DNA from: CAYPTB01 sp964413535
GTDB lineage: Bacteria > Planctomycetota > UBA1135 > GCA-002686595
Reading direction: 5' to 3'
Assembly (NCBI GenBank): GCA_964413535.1
Contig: CAYPTB010000029.1
Coordinates: forward strand, 174,921 to 238,920
Length of the DNA: 64,000 bases
The notes beneath the pieces are model-generated. The model did no database searches and was not told the DNA's origin. It was given only the letters and a program-made list of their open reading frames with translations. A program made the position numbers and the translations under genes. Each line of letters starts with the position of its first letter. Positions within the stretch are counted from its first letter, which is position 1. Of this stretch, positions 1 to 8,415 are shown one piece after another.

Positions 1-1215
1 CCCGAGTTCTCCATGCAGGCGGCGCCGATCGACTACGTCGTGCGCGGCGAGGGCGAGGAGTCCGCGGTCGAGATCTTCCGGGCGATCGAGCGCGGCACCC
101 TCGACGCCGCAACCCTGTCGGGCATCGCGAGCATCGTCTGGCGCGACGGCGAGCGGATCGTCGCGAACCCCTCGCGCGCGCGCATCCGCGACGTCGACAC
201 GATCCCGGAGCCGGCCTGGCACCTGTTCGACCTCGACACCTACAACCGCCACGGGCTGAAGACGGGGATCGACTACGGCTACATGGTGCCGATCCTCGCC
301 ACGCGCGGCTGCCCCTACGAGTGCACCTACTGCTCGAGCCCGCGCATGTGGACGCAGCGCTGGTACGCGCGCGACCCGGAGAAGGTCGCGGACGAGATCG
401 AGCGCTACGTGCGCGAGTACGGCGCGAACAACTTCCCCTTCCAGGACCTGACGGCGATCATCCGCAAGGACTGGATCATGGACTTCTGCGCTTCGATGAT
501 CCGGCGCGGGCTGGACGTCCGCTGGCAGCTCCCCTCCGGGACGCGCTGCGAGGTGATCGACGCGGAGATGACGCCGCTGCTCTACCAGGCGGGCTGCCGC
601 TCGCTGAACTACGCGCCGGAATCCGGCAGCGACGAGACGCGCAAGCTGATCAAGAAGAAGATGAAGAAGGAGTCGCTCTTCAAGGCCGTCGACGCGGCGG
701 TGAAGGAGCGCATCAACCTCTCGTGCTTCATCGTGCTGGGCTTCCCGCTCGACACCGACCGCATGGTGCGCGAGAACCTGAAGTTCGTGCGCGAGCTCGC
801 GTTGCGCGGCGTCGACGACATCGCCTGCGGCTTCTTCTTCCCGATCCCCGCGACCGAGCTCTTCGATTACCTCGCCGCCAAGGGCAAGACCGACCTGTCG
901 GACCAGAAGCTCCTGGCGCCGATCCTGGTGCACGACCGGTACATGACGGATGACCGCAACTTCTCGGACCACATCCCGAGCTGGCGGCTCTCGCTCTACC
1001 GCTACCTCGTGCTCCTGAACTTCTACCCGCTCGCGTTCCTCACCCATCCCGGCCGGGTGTTCCGGACGCTGCGCAACGTCGTGCTGCGGCGCGAGGAGTC
1101 GAAGCTCGACAGCTTCCTCAACATCTACACGAAGAACCTCGGCCGCAAGCTGCGCCGCCTCTTCCGGCGCCCCGGGGCGCCCGTGCCGCGCGACGGCGCC
1201 GCGCCGCGAACCTGA
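1..1215 (+). CDS. B12-binding-type radical SAM protein, 5' end outside window
   Basis: The reading frame is open from the first base, and the first residues look like the end of a cobalamin-binding domain (YVVRGEGE), so the true start lies upstream. Counting from the Met codon at 13, the radical SAM cluster motif CPYECTYC has Cys at 100, 104 and 107. The later PESGSDETRKLIKKK stretch is usual in B12/radical SAM enzymes (family knowledge). Such proteins typically methylate or rearrange lipids, glycans or secondary metabolites; the substrate cannot be read here. The tail is rich in Arg and Lys. An ATP-grasp gene follows on the same strand after a gap of about 260 bp, in a surface-glycan neighbourhood. 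Confidence 0.9.
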   Translation, partial: PEFSMQAAPIDYVVRGEGEESAVEIFRAIERGTLDAATLSGIASIVWRDGERIVANPSRARIRDVDTIPEPAWHLFDLDTYNRHGLKTGIDYGYMVPILATRGCPYECTYCSSPRMWTQRWYARDPEKVADEIERYVREYGANNFPFQDLTAIIRKDWIMDFCASMIRRGLDVRWQLPSGTRCEVIDAEMTPLLYQAGCRSLNYAPESGSDETRKLIKKKMKKESLFKAVDAAVKERINLSCFIVLGFPLDTDRMVRENLKFVRELALRGVDDIACGFFFPIPATELFDYLAAKGKTDLSDQKLLAPILVHDRYMTDDRNFSDHIPSWRLSLYRYLVLLNFYPLAFLTHPGRVFRTLRNVVLRREESKLDSFLNIYTKNLGRKLRRLFRRPGAPVPRDGAAPRT

Positions 1216-1474
1216 GCGCGCGCCACGACCGGCTCTTCGGCTCGAACGCCGGACGAAGAGGCTCCGCCCGAGGATCGCGGAGTTCCGCGCGAGCTTCGCG
1301 GGCTCCCTGCCGATGAAGTCGCCGCGCGGCAACGCTCTCGCTCCCCCCAGAGCGCCTCGTTCCGCTCGACGCCCATCCCTAGACTCGAGAGCGATTCCCT
1401 CGCGAGGACCGATCCCGATGCTCTCCGCGCCTTCCTCACATCCGTCACCGCGCGGCTCGCGCTCCGGAAGGACC

Positions 1475-2767
1475 GTGAAACGCCGTCTGCTCGTCATCGG
1501 CGCCGGCATCGAGCAAGTGCGCGCCTATCAGCTCGCCCGCGAGATGGGCCTCGAGACGGTCGGCAGCGACCGCAACCCGCACGCGCCCGCCCTCGCCCAC
1601 GCCGACCACGTCCTCGTCGCCGACACCCACGACGTCGACGCGAGCGTGCGCGCGGCGCTCCAGTTCGCGTGCACGCGGCCGATCCACGGCGTGATGACGG
1701 TCGCGCACGACGTGCCGCTCACCGTCGCGGCCGTGGCGGAGGCCCTGGGGCTCCCGCACATCCCGCTCGAGTCCGCGCGGATCGCCGAGGACAAGCTCGC
1801 CATGAAGGAGCGCTTCGCCGCGGACGGCGTCGCGGTGCCGGCCTTCCGGCGCGTCGCGTCGGGCGCGGACGTGCGCGCGTGCATCGCCGAGTGGGGCTTC
1901 CCGGTCGTGACGAAGCCCGTCGACAGTTGCGGCGCGCGCGGCGTCCTGCGCATCACCGAGCGCGTCGACGCCGACGCGGCCTTCGCGACCTCGCTCGCCG
2001 CGTCCAAGCGCGGCGTCGTGATCGCCGAGCAGTACCTCGACGGCCTGCAGCTCTCGACCGAGTCGATGGTCTGGCGCGGCGAGTGCCACACGGTGTCGTG
2101 GTCGGAGCGCAACTACCGCCGCCTCGAGGAGCTCGCGCCCTACGTGATCGAAGACGGCGGCGCGACGCCCGCGACGCTCGACGCGCCGCAGATCGAGGCC
2201 GTCTGCGACCTCGTGGCCCGCGCCGCGCGCTCGCTCGGCGTCACGGACGGTCCGGTGAAGGGCGACCTCGTCCTCACGCCCGATGGACCGGTCGTGATCG
2301 AGCTCGCCGCGCGCCTCTCCGGCGGCTACCTGTGCACCGACCAGATCCCCTACACCCGCGGCGTGGACCTCGTGCGCCAGACGATCCGCCTGGCGCTGGG
2401 AGAGGAGCTCGACGTGCGCGAGCTCGTCCCGGTGCAGCGCGGCTACCTCGGCATCCGCTTCTTCTTCCCCGAGCCCGGCGTCGTCGAGGCGATCGATGGC
2501 TTCGACGAGCTCGCCCGCGAGTCGTGGGTCCGGAAGCGCGTGCTCTACGTCGCGCCCGGCGACGTGGTCGAGCCGCCGACGTGCCACCCGCGTCGCGCCG
2601 GCTTCGTCTTCACGACCGGCAACACGCAGGCGGAGGCGGAGGCGCGCGCCGTCGAGGCCGTGTCGCGCGTGCGGATCCGGACGCGCAGCGCCGTGGACGT
2701 CCGCGCGGACGAGACGCCGCCCGCGTTGCCGCGCGAGCGCGACGCGAGCTCCGCTCGTCCCGCGTAG
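1475..2767 (+). CDS. ATP-grasp domain protein
   Basis: A 430-aa protein with an N-terminal Rossmann-like preATP-grasp segment (RRLLVIGAGIEQVRAYQLAR) followed by an ATP-grasp fold like that of carbamoyl-phosphate synthetase and biotin carboxylase: VVTKPVDSCGARGVLRI is the nucleotide-binding loop and VIELAARLSGGYLCTD the metal/ATP site. The family ligates a carboxylate to an amine or thiol through an acyl phosphate. I chose GTG at 1475 because GGAAGGA lies just upstream and the protein starts directly with the conserved strand; an in-frame ATG at 1418 and an upstream one at 1313 would add a low-complexity Arg/Ser leader. The substrate is unknown; nearby glycan genes suggest a role in decorating a surface polymer. 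Confidence 0.85.
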   Translation: MKRRLLVIGAGIEQVRAYQLAREMGLETVGSDRNPHAPALAHADHVLVADTHDVDASVRAALQFACTRPIHGVMTVAHDVPLTVAAVAEALGLPHIPLESARIAEDKLAMKERFAADGVAVPAFRRVASGADVRACIAEWGFPVVTKPVDSCGARGVLRITERVDADAAFATSLAASKRGVVIAEQYLDGLQLSTESMVWRGECHTVSWSERNYRRLEELAPYVIEDGGATPATLDAPQIEAVCDLVARAARSLGVTDGPVKGDLVLTPDGPVVIELAARLSGGYLCTDQIPYTRGVDLVRQTIRLALGEELDVRELVPVQRGYLGIRFFFPEPGVVEAIDGFDELARESWVRKRVLYVAPGDVVEPPTCHPRRAGFVFTTGNTQAEAEARAVEAVSRVRIRTRSAVDVRADETPPALPRERDASSARPA

Positions 2768-2816
2768 CGCGCGCTCATTCCCACTCGACCAAGCCGATCT
2801 CGAGCGGGCCGAGCTC

Positions 2817-4250
2817 TCAGTGCCCGCAGCCGGTGCTCTGGATGTCGCGGAAGACGAGGAACTTGCGCTCGAACCAATTCGGCGGCCGGGCGAACTCGGG
2901 CGCGGCTGCCGCCGACGGAACCTCGTGGACGCGACCCTCGCGCAGGTAGGCGAGCGCGAAGTCGTGGCCGGTCGCGCCGCGCACGTCGTGGACGCGCAGG
3001 CGGAGGAGGACGAAGGGCACCGTGCGTCCGCTCCAGCGCGCGAGGTCGGGATGGCTGGAGCTTCGAATCTGGACGAGGTCGCGCTGGTAGTCGAACAGGT
3101 CGAGGGGCGTCCTCACCAGGAAATGGTTCGACCGGCCGCCCTCCGTGCGCAGGTTCGAGTACATGGCGAACGAAGACTCGGTCTTGAAGCCCACGTAGGG
3201 CGAGACGCCGTTCAGGAAGAACAGGATCGGGAAGACGAGCAGGACGCGGCGCGACGGGACGAGGAGCTCTCTGGCGCCGACCGTGCTCCGCGCGAAGACC
3301 GAAGCAGCGATGCACGCGGCGACCGGCACGTAGAGCCACCACAGCCGCTGGCAGAACTGGTTGCCCAACCGATCGATGCCCGCGAGGTTCTCGAGGAGCG
3401 CGCGCTCGGGGTGCCAACTGTAGGCCGCGCGCAGGAGGGCTACGGCCGCGATCAGGAGGACGATGGCGAGCGTGTGGAGGCGCGCGCTCCTGAGCGTGTG
3501 CAGCGCCGCGACGCGCTCCGCGAGCGCCTCCGGCGCGAACAGGAACAGGACCGCGATCGACCCCGCGGAGAAGGCGTAGAAGTAGCCGAACCCGAGCACG
3601 AGGTGGAAGAGGGTGCCGAGGGCCACGCCGGCGCTGCGCGTCCGACGCAGCGCGAGCAGCACGACCAGCCCGCCCTCGATCGCGAGCGTCGCGACCATCA
3701 GCAGGGTCGCGATGCTCTTCCCCTCCGGTAGCGGCAGGAAGGAGAGCCCGAAGCGCACCTTCTCGTACAGGTCGACGGCGCAGGAGATCTCCGGATCGAA
3801 GAAGTCCGCGTTGAGCTTGTGCCAGAAGGACCAGAAGTAGAGCACGAGCAACTCGAGGCGTAGCGCGGGCTCGACGGTCGCGAGCAGGTGCCCACCGTCC
3901 GTGCGCTCCGCTCCGCGTCGAGCCAGGAGCAGCCCCAGCCCGCACAGCGTCGTCGTGCACAGGAAGAGGTGCGTCAGGCCGAGGTTGCTCACCTTCGGGA
4001 ACGCCGCCGCGAAGTACGCGGCCTGTGCGACCAGGAGCACGGTGAACGGAGCGAGCGCCGCCGGGCGCAGGAGCACCGCGATCCCGGCCCCGATCGCGAG
4101 CGTCCCGGCGTTCGCGCCGAACTCCGTCCCGAGCTGCGCGTGGTCGAGGATCGTCGCCCCGGCGAAGAGCGACGCGAAGACGGCGAAGCGCGCCGCCTGC
4201 GCCGAGACCGACACGGCGGACGTCCGCCGGGTCGTCCCTGGATCGTCCAT
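2817..4250 (-). CDS. Multi-pass membrane protein, HTTM-like
   Basis: A 477-aa integral membrane protein with about nine hydrophobic segments in the first 330 residues and a hydrophilic C-terminal portion that is probably extracytoplasmic. Segments such as LYFWSFWHKLNADFFDP and FHLVLGFGYFYAFSAGSIAV resemble the HTTM (gamma-carboxylase-like) membrane fold, but the resemblance is by eye. It ends STGCGH. It is convergent with the ATP-grasp gene, only 49 bp apart. No enzymatic residues can be assigned with confidence. Confidence 0.75.
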   Translation of the reverse strand: MDDPGTTRRTSAVSVSAQAARFAVFASLFAGATILDHAQLGTEFGANAGTLAIGAGIAVLLRPAALAPFTVLLVAQAAYFAAAFPKVSNLGLTHLFLCTTTLCGLGLLLARRGAERTDGGHLLATVEPALRLELLVLYFWSFWHKLNADFFDPEISCAVDLYEKVRFGLSFLPLPEGKSIATLLMVATLAIEGGLVVLLALRRTRSAGVALGTLFHLVLGFGYFYAFSAGSIAVLFLFAPEALAERVAALHTLRSARLHTLAIVLLIAAVALLRAAYSWHPERALLENLAGIDRLGNQFCQRLWWLYVPVAACIAASVFARSTVGARELLVPSRRVLLVFPILFFLNGVSPYVGFKTESSFAMYSNLRTEGGRSNHFLVRTPLDLFDYQRDLVQIRSSSHPDLARWSGRTVPFVLLRLRVHDVRGATGHDFALAYLREGRVHEVPSAAAAPEFARPPNWFERKFLVFRDIQSTGCGH

Positions 4251-4490
4251 CGATTCGCGCGGCCTCGGAGGAGCGCGCGGCGGGCCCGACCCGGGTCGTC
4301 CGGGTGAGTCTGCGGCACGCGCCGCAAACGCCCTAGCTTCCCGCGTCGCTCCCGCCGTCGGTGCCCCCAGCGCACCTCCGGCCGTCGACTTGCCCCTTCT
4401 ATCTATCTGTCCGTCGGTCCTCGCAGCGCCGCGTTCTCGACCGCCTCGGCGCGGCCAAGCCCACGCCGCCTCGACCCCCCGCCGAAAGAA

Positions 4491-4961
4491 TCAGCGATTC
4501 GCGCCCTGGAACGTGTGGATGTCGCCCGGCTTGCGCAGCATCTTGTCCACCTCGCCCAGGTGCAGCTCCTCGTGTTCGATCATCGCACGCGCGTACTCCT
4601 CGAGCAGGATCGAGCGCCCACCGACCTCTTCCAAGAGGCGCCGGTAGACCGCCAGCGTCTGCTTCTCGTGCTCCATCGATTCGCGCAGGATCGCGCCGAT
4701 GTCGTGCTCGTGCGTCTCGAGCAGCGGCCCGATCGCGAGCGAGGGATGCTCGCCGAGGTGCGTGACGAGCTCGCCGGCCTTCTGCGCGTGCACGAGGCCC
4801 TCCGCAGCCTGGTCCCGCAGCCACGACACGATCGGGATGCGCGTGTACCCGAAGACCATGAGCGAGTAGTGCGTGTAGCGCACGACGCCCGCGAGCTCCA
4901 TCTCGAGGATCTCGTTGAGGGTGTCGACGAAGGGGGTCTGCGACTTCGATTGCTTGGGCAT
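4491..4961 (-). CDS. bfr: Bacterioferritin-like ferritin-fold protein
   Basis: A 156-aa four-helix ferritin-like protein. The helix with EILEMELAGVVRYTHY carries the first metal-ligand Glu, ESMEHEKQTLAVY provides Glu and His, and the last helix has MIEHEELHLGEVDKML (ExxH). Bacterioferritins oxidise Fe(II) at this di-iron centre and store iron in a 24-mer; a heme-ligand Met is not certain here. The start at 4961 (MPKQSK) has a GGAGA-type ribosome site upstream; the open frame extends 24 codons further without a matching N-terminus. It is divergent from the DAC-like gene, with a 152-bp shared upstream region. Confidence 0.87.
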   Translation of the reverse strand: MPKQSKSQTPFVDTLNEILEMELAGVVRYTHYSLMVFGYTRIPIVSWLRDQAAEGLVHAQKAGELVTHLGEHPSLAIGPLLETHEHDIGAILRESMEHEKQTLAVYRRLLEEVGGRSILLEEYARAMIEHEELHLGEVDKMLRKPGDIHTFQGANR

Positions 4962-5113
4962 GACGTGTCTCCGTTCGCGAGTGTGCCCCAGGACGAGCGG
5001 AGGATAGCGAACTCGCGCACGCTCCGCGCGCACCGAGCGAGCAAGGCGTCGCCGTACGGCCGACCGTCCGGCGTCGACGGGAATGGGCGGCGCGGGAGGA
5101 TGCCACCCCGGAG

Positions 5114-6376
5114 ATGAGCACGCCCGCGAACGGTCCCGTGCACTTCGACCCGGACGAGCTCGTCCGGCGGCTCCCGGGCAGCCACGCGCTCGCGCTGCAG
5201 CGCCTCCCGAAGCTGCGCCAAGTCCTGGACGCCGCGTATTTCCTGAGCCTCGAGGCCGAGGAGCGCACCCCGATCACGTCGCTCGTCGCCGTCACCGACA
5301 CGCGCCAGACGGTCGCAGCCGAGTACCGCTTCGAGGAGCCGCGCCCGCTCGAGATCCAGGAGCTGCGCAAGCTCGCGCTGGCCTGCAGCTCCGAGCGCGC
5401 GTGCCTGCACGTCGAGCAGGGCCCGAACCTGGCGCCGGTCGTCGTCGGCATCGCCGGCCATCCGCGCATGCTCGCCGACGCGCGCTACCACCTGCCGCTC
5501 GCGTTCGTCGAGGTGAAGGGACCCGGCCACGTGTCGCTCGCGATCGGCGCCGACGAGGTCGGTTTCGACCGCACCCGCTACTACTCGCCGAGCGCGCCCG
5601 ACGATCTGGCCGGGGCGCTCCCGCCCGCGTCGGTCGACGCCATCACGAGCTACTTGACCGAAGTGCGCGGAACCTGGATCCGACTCGGCCACAGCTTCGT
5701 CAACACCGACCTCGAGCTCTGGGAGCGCCACCGCGCGGCGCTCTCGGACGAGATCGCGCGCCAGGCGCGGCCCGTGCTGCTCGAGAACCTGCTCGGCCTG
5801 TGCCGGGTCGTGCGCCGCTCCGAGCGCGGCGGAACGCTGATCTTCCTCGGCGGTCCCGACGCGGACTGCGAAGGGGTGATCGTGAAGTCCTACTCCGTGA
5901 CGCGCCAGGTGCACGAAGCCAACGACCCGGTCCCGTGGAACCGCGGCATGCTCAACGTGATCGCCGGCCGCGCGCACCGCGCTCTCGCGAGCGAGGGCCG
6001 CACCGTGCTCGCCGGCATCGGACGCACCGTCGAGCGCATCCAGGAGTGGGGCGACGGTTACGGCCGCCAGTTCGTCGACAAGGCGTTGCTCCTGTGGGAG
6101 AGCGACGTCCAGGCCTGCGCCGACCTTTGTCGCATCGACGGCGCCGTCGTCTTCGACCGCCGCCACGAGCCGCGCCACTTCGGCGCCAAGCTCCACATGC
6201 GCAACGCCGCCGCCGTGAAGCAGTGGATCGAGTCGAAGGGCACGCGCCACCTGTCGACCGCCTGCACCGTCGCGACGCTCCCCGACGCGCTCGGCATCAC
6301 GGTCTCGCAGGACGGCTCGATCACCCTCTTCTGCCACGGCCCCGATGGCGTGCGCCCCCAAGAGCTGCTGCTGTGA
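5114..6376 (+). CDS. DACNV-type degenerate DisA-N (diadenylate cyclase-like) sensor protein
   Basis: A 420-aa protein whose C-terminal part (about residues 320-406) matches the DisA-N/DAC fold: DGAVVF at 342-347 occupies the place of the catalytic DGA motif and KGTRHLSTA at 375-383 the place of the RHR motif, ending in the usual strand before QDGSITLF. In diadenylate cyclases the second motif is RHR; here it is RHL, so loss of cyclase activity is likely and nucleotide sensing more probable. This pattern fits the family named probable sensor domain DACNV, described in nucleotide-signalling conflict networks. The first 240 residues form an alpha/beta region I do not recognise. It is divergent from a bacterioferritin gene. 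Confidence 0.72.
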   Translation: MSTPANGPVHFDPDELVRRLPGSHALALQRLPKLRQVLDAAYFLSLEAEERTPITSLVAVTDTRQTVAAEYRFEEPRPLEIQELRKLALACSSERACLHVEQGPNLAPVVVGIAGHPRMLADARYHLPLAFVEVKGPGHVSLAIGADEVGFDRTRYYSPSAPDDLAGALPPASVDAITSYLTEVRGTWIRLGHSFVNTDLELWERHRAALSDEIARQARPVLLENLLGLCRVVRRSERGGTLIFLGGPDADCEGVIVKSYSVTRQVHEANDPVPWNRGMLNVIAGRAHRALASEGRTVLAGIGRTVERIQEWGDGYGRQFVDKALLLWESDVQACADLCRIDGAVVFDRRHEPRHFGAKLHMRNAAAVKQWIESKGTRHLSTACTVATLPDALGITVSQDGSITLFCHGPDGVRPQELLL

Positions 6377-6555
6377 GGCCGGGCGCCCCGACTCGAGCCC
6401 GTTCGAAGTCCCACGACCTGGGGCATCCGATCGAACCACCGGACCTCCTCGAACGAGAGCACGGATAGCGAGATGGTGCGCGACCCCGCGACCCGTCGAG
6501 TCGACGGCCGCCGCATCCGGTCACCTCGATCAGCGCATCGCTGGGAGTTGCCCCA

Positions 6556-7296
6556 TCAACGCCGGCGAGGGTCCAACTTCCGTCGTGGCCTTCTCGTCCT
6601 CGGCGTCGTTGCGCGCGGGCGTTCGCCGGACTCCACGAGTCCCCACCTGCGCCAACCGACCCTCAGAAGCCACGTCCGCGCGCGCGCGAGGTGAGCACCG
6701 ACCTCGCTCTCTGCCCGAACGTCTCTCCAGCCGTCGAACCACCTCCCCGACGCGCACGGATCGAGCCCTTCGAGCACGATCCCGTGCTTCACGTGATTCC
6801 TGAGCACGTAGACGAGCGCGTTCCTCACCTCGGTCGGCGAACGCAGGATCCGCGCGTGATAGCGGTCGGAAAACACCTTGCCCTTGCGGTTCCAGACCCT
6901 GTTCGAGGCCCTCGCGATGCGCACCGCGAGGCCTTGGAGTCCACGCGCGAGCGCGCCGCGATCCGCGGCTTCGACGATCAGGTGCAGGTGTGTCCGCTGG
7001 ATGCGGTAGTGCACGAGTCGGAATCCCGTGCGCTCGCAGCCCGCGCCGAAGGCGAGTTCCACCGCCCGTCTGGCGTGCGGTGCGCGCAGGCTTGGCAATC
7101 CCTCACGCACCCGCAGCGTCACGTGCACCGGAAATCGAGCCGCAAGGGCTTCGCGTCGTCGGCGCGACACGAGAGCGCGCTCTCCCTTCGGCTTCCTCCC
7201 CGCTCCCACCCGCGCTCCCCCCCAACTCCTGAAGCCGAAGACTTCCTGCCCTGACGTTCGCCGGCCCATGCGAGCCGATCTCTTCGTTCCCGCCAC
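6556..7296 (-). CDS. IS200-like (Y1/RAYT-type) transposase
   Basis: A 246-aa Y1 transposase. THLHLIVEA (residues 102-110) holds the HxH metal motif of HUH nucleases; candidate catalytic tyrosines are Tyr146 in DRYHARIL and Tyr163 in LVYVLRNHVKH. The N-terminal GGARVGAGRKP and the PVHVTLRVREGLPSLR stretch recur in chromosomal single-copy transposases of this type. I took GTG at 7296 because GAGGAGG lies 8 nt upstream; an in-frame ATG occurs at 7269. These enzymes cut and join single-stranded DNA. No terminal palindromes of an IS were recognised; the region directly upstream holds three related 25-bp repeats, as would fit a REP-associated domesticated transposase. Confidence 0.85.
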   Translation of the reverse strand: MAGTKRSARMGRRTSGQEVFGFRSWGGARVGAGRKPKGERALVSRRRREALAARFPVHVTLRVREGLPSLRAPHARRAVELAFGAGCERTGFRLVHYRIQRTHLHLIVEAADRGALARGLQGLAVRIARASNRVWNRKGKVFSDRYHARILRSPTEVRNALVYVLRNHVKHGIVLEGLDPCASGRWFDGWRDVRAESEVGAHLARARTWLLRVGWRRWGLVESGERPRATTPRTRRPRRKLDPRRR

Positions 7297-7315
7297 TTCC
7301 CCGTCCTCCTCGCGC

Positions 7316-7340
7316 GACTCGAATGCGTACTGAATCGAGG
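7316..7340. repeat. 25-bp dispersed repeat, copy 1
   Basis: First of three related 25-mers upstream of the transposase gene. Its core is ACTGAATCGA, preceded by GACTCGAA. It differs from copy 2 at 7 of 25 positions. It lies 20 bp from the transposase start codon. Confidence 0.6.
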
Positions 7341-7393
7341 AAGGAGACGGCGCTGGGCGAGCGCGGTTTCCCGATCACGCGCTTCTGCGCAGC

Positions 7394-7418
7394 AACTTGA
7401 AATCGCACTGATTCGACG
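7394..7418. repeat. 25-bp dispersed repeat, copy 2
   Basis: Begins AACTTGAAAT and contains GCACTGATTCGA. It matches copy 3 at 22 of 25 positions. Start-to-start distance from copy 1 is 78 bp. Confidence 0.7.
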
Positions 7419-7606
7419 AGGGGAACTGCGCCCGTGTCGTGCGGCTTTGCGAGCCTCTCTGTTCTCTTGCATTCCGAATCGATCGGCGAATCGATTGGGA
7501 GCAAGGCTCCGCGTACCCCTCGGACCGCCCTCCTCTCCCTCGTGCTGCACGACGCGGATGAGCCTCCGGCCAAAGCGACCGCCCGCTCACGAGTCGTCGC
7601 CCGCCC

Positions 7607-7631
7607 AACTTGAAAGAGCACTGATTCGAGG
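7607..7631. repeat. 25-bp dispersed repeat, copy 3
   Basis: Begins AACTTGAAAG and contains the same GCACTGATTCGA core as copy 2. Start-to-start distance from copy 2 is 213 bp. All three spacings are multiples of three, so one minus-strand frame reads related octapeptides (LESVLFQV, VESVRFQV, LDSVRIRV); I see no gene there. Confidence 0.7.
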
Positions 7632-7861
7632 AGCGATGCGGAACGTGCTGATCCCGCAAGGCTCTCCTCCGGGTTCCTGACTCGGCCCATTCCAAGGCCC
7701 GACACGTCTCCCGAGCCGGTCTCGTAGGTCTCGACACGGGCTCCAGCTCGATCTTCGTCCCGACGTTGCCGCTCGAACGAGTACGAGGACACGGAGCGAG
7801 CGTCGAGGACGGCTGCGCTCCGTCGCAGCATGGGAGCGGCGCGTTCGTGCCTTCGACCTGG

Positions 7862-8263
7862 CTACTCGCGCTGCCGATGCCTTGGCCGGGGCGCGCGATC
7901 GCGCGCGAGGAGGAAGCGGTCGCGCGGCGCCTCGCCCTCGAAGTAACCCAGGCGTCCTGGCACGCACGATACGAGCGTCCCCATCCCGCTTCCCATGACG
8001 TGCACGAGCGCTTCGAGCAGCGGGAAGTCGCGTCCATCGAGCCCGCGGTCGCTCGAGATCAGGTGGCAGACGGATGGAGCTCCCCGTTCCGCGCTCTGCT
8101 CGGACGACGGGATCTCGACCTGGAAGCGCGGGTCGAGATCGCAGAAGTGGTCGAGGCTCGCGAGCACCTTGGCTCGGCGCTTGGGATTCTGGAGCAACTC
8201 CACCAGGCGCGCGCGCTTCGCGGGGAGGACGAACGCGCGAACGAACTCGCTCTCGGGATCCAC
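7862..8263 (-). CDS. Hypothetical protein, about 133 aa
   Basis: A short soluble protein of alpha/beta character with no membrane segment. Its features are FVRAFVLPAKRARLVELLQN, then DHFCDLDPRF, then a central HLISSDRGLDGR, and a C-terminal GRLGYFEGEAPRDRFLL. I recognise no named domain. I chose GTG at 8263 (VDPESEFV), where the protein-like sequence begins; the open frame runs upstream to 8398 through an Arg/Pro-rich leader that looks non-coding. It is divergent from the methyltransferase operon. Confidence 0.6.
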   Translation of the reverse strand: MDPESEFVRAFVLPAKRARLVELLQNPKRRAKVLASLDHFCDLDPRFQVEIPSSEQSAERGAPSVCHLISSDRGLDGRDFPLLEALVHVMGSGMGTLVSCVPGRLGYFEGEAPRDRFLLARDRAPRPRHRQRE

Positions 8264-8415
8264 AGGCTCGAGTGTAGGGCGCCGGCGGGGGACGGTTGCA
8301 GCGGGTGGTCGAGCACGGCTCCCGCGCCCGAGGCGGTGGGTGCGCCGCGCTCCCGCGCGCTCACGGAAACGGCTGGGACGGTCGATAGCGGACTCCACCC
8401 GTCCCGGGATCGTCC

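Larger units (their letters stand above)
7297..7861. other. Gene-free stretch holding the repeats
   Basis: 565 bp without a convincing gene. It contains the three 25-bp repeats and, at about 7476-7496, a direct repeat of CGAATCGAT. Open frames crossing it lack coding character, ribosome sites and family matches. It may be the target or recognition region of the neighbouring transposase, or the relic of an older insertion. Confidence 0.5.

Noticed and set aside
4370..4420. Pyrimidine-rich TCTATCTATCTGTCC stretch
   Set aside because: Too short and not part of a hairpin or repeat array; no function can be supported.
7103..7831. A 242-codon minus-strand frame reading related octapeptides at each repeat
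   Set aside because: It overlaps the transposase gene in another frame and has no ribosome site; the peptide similarity follows from the DNA repeats and their spacing.
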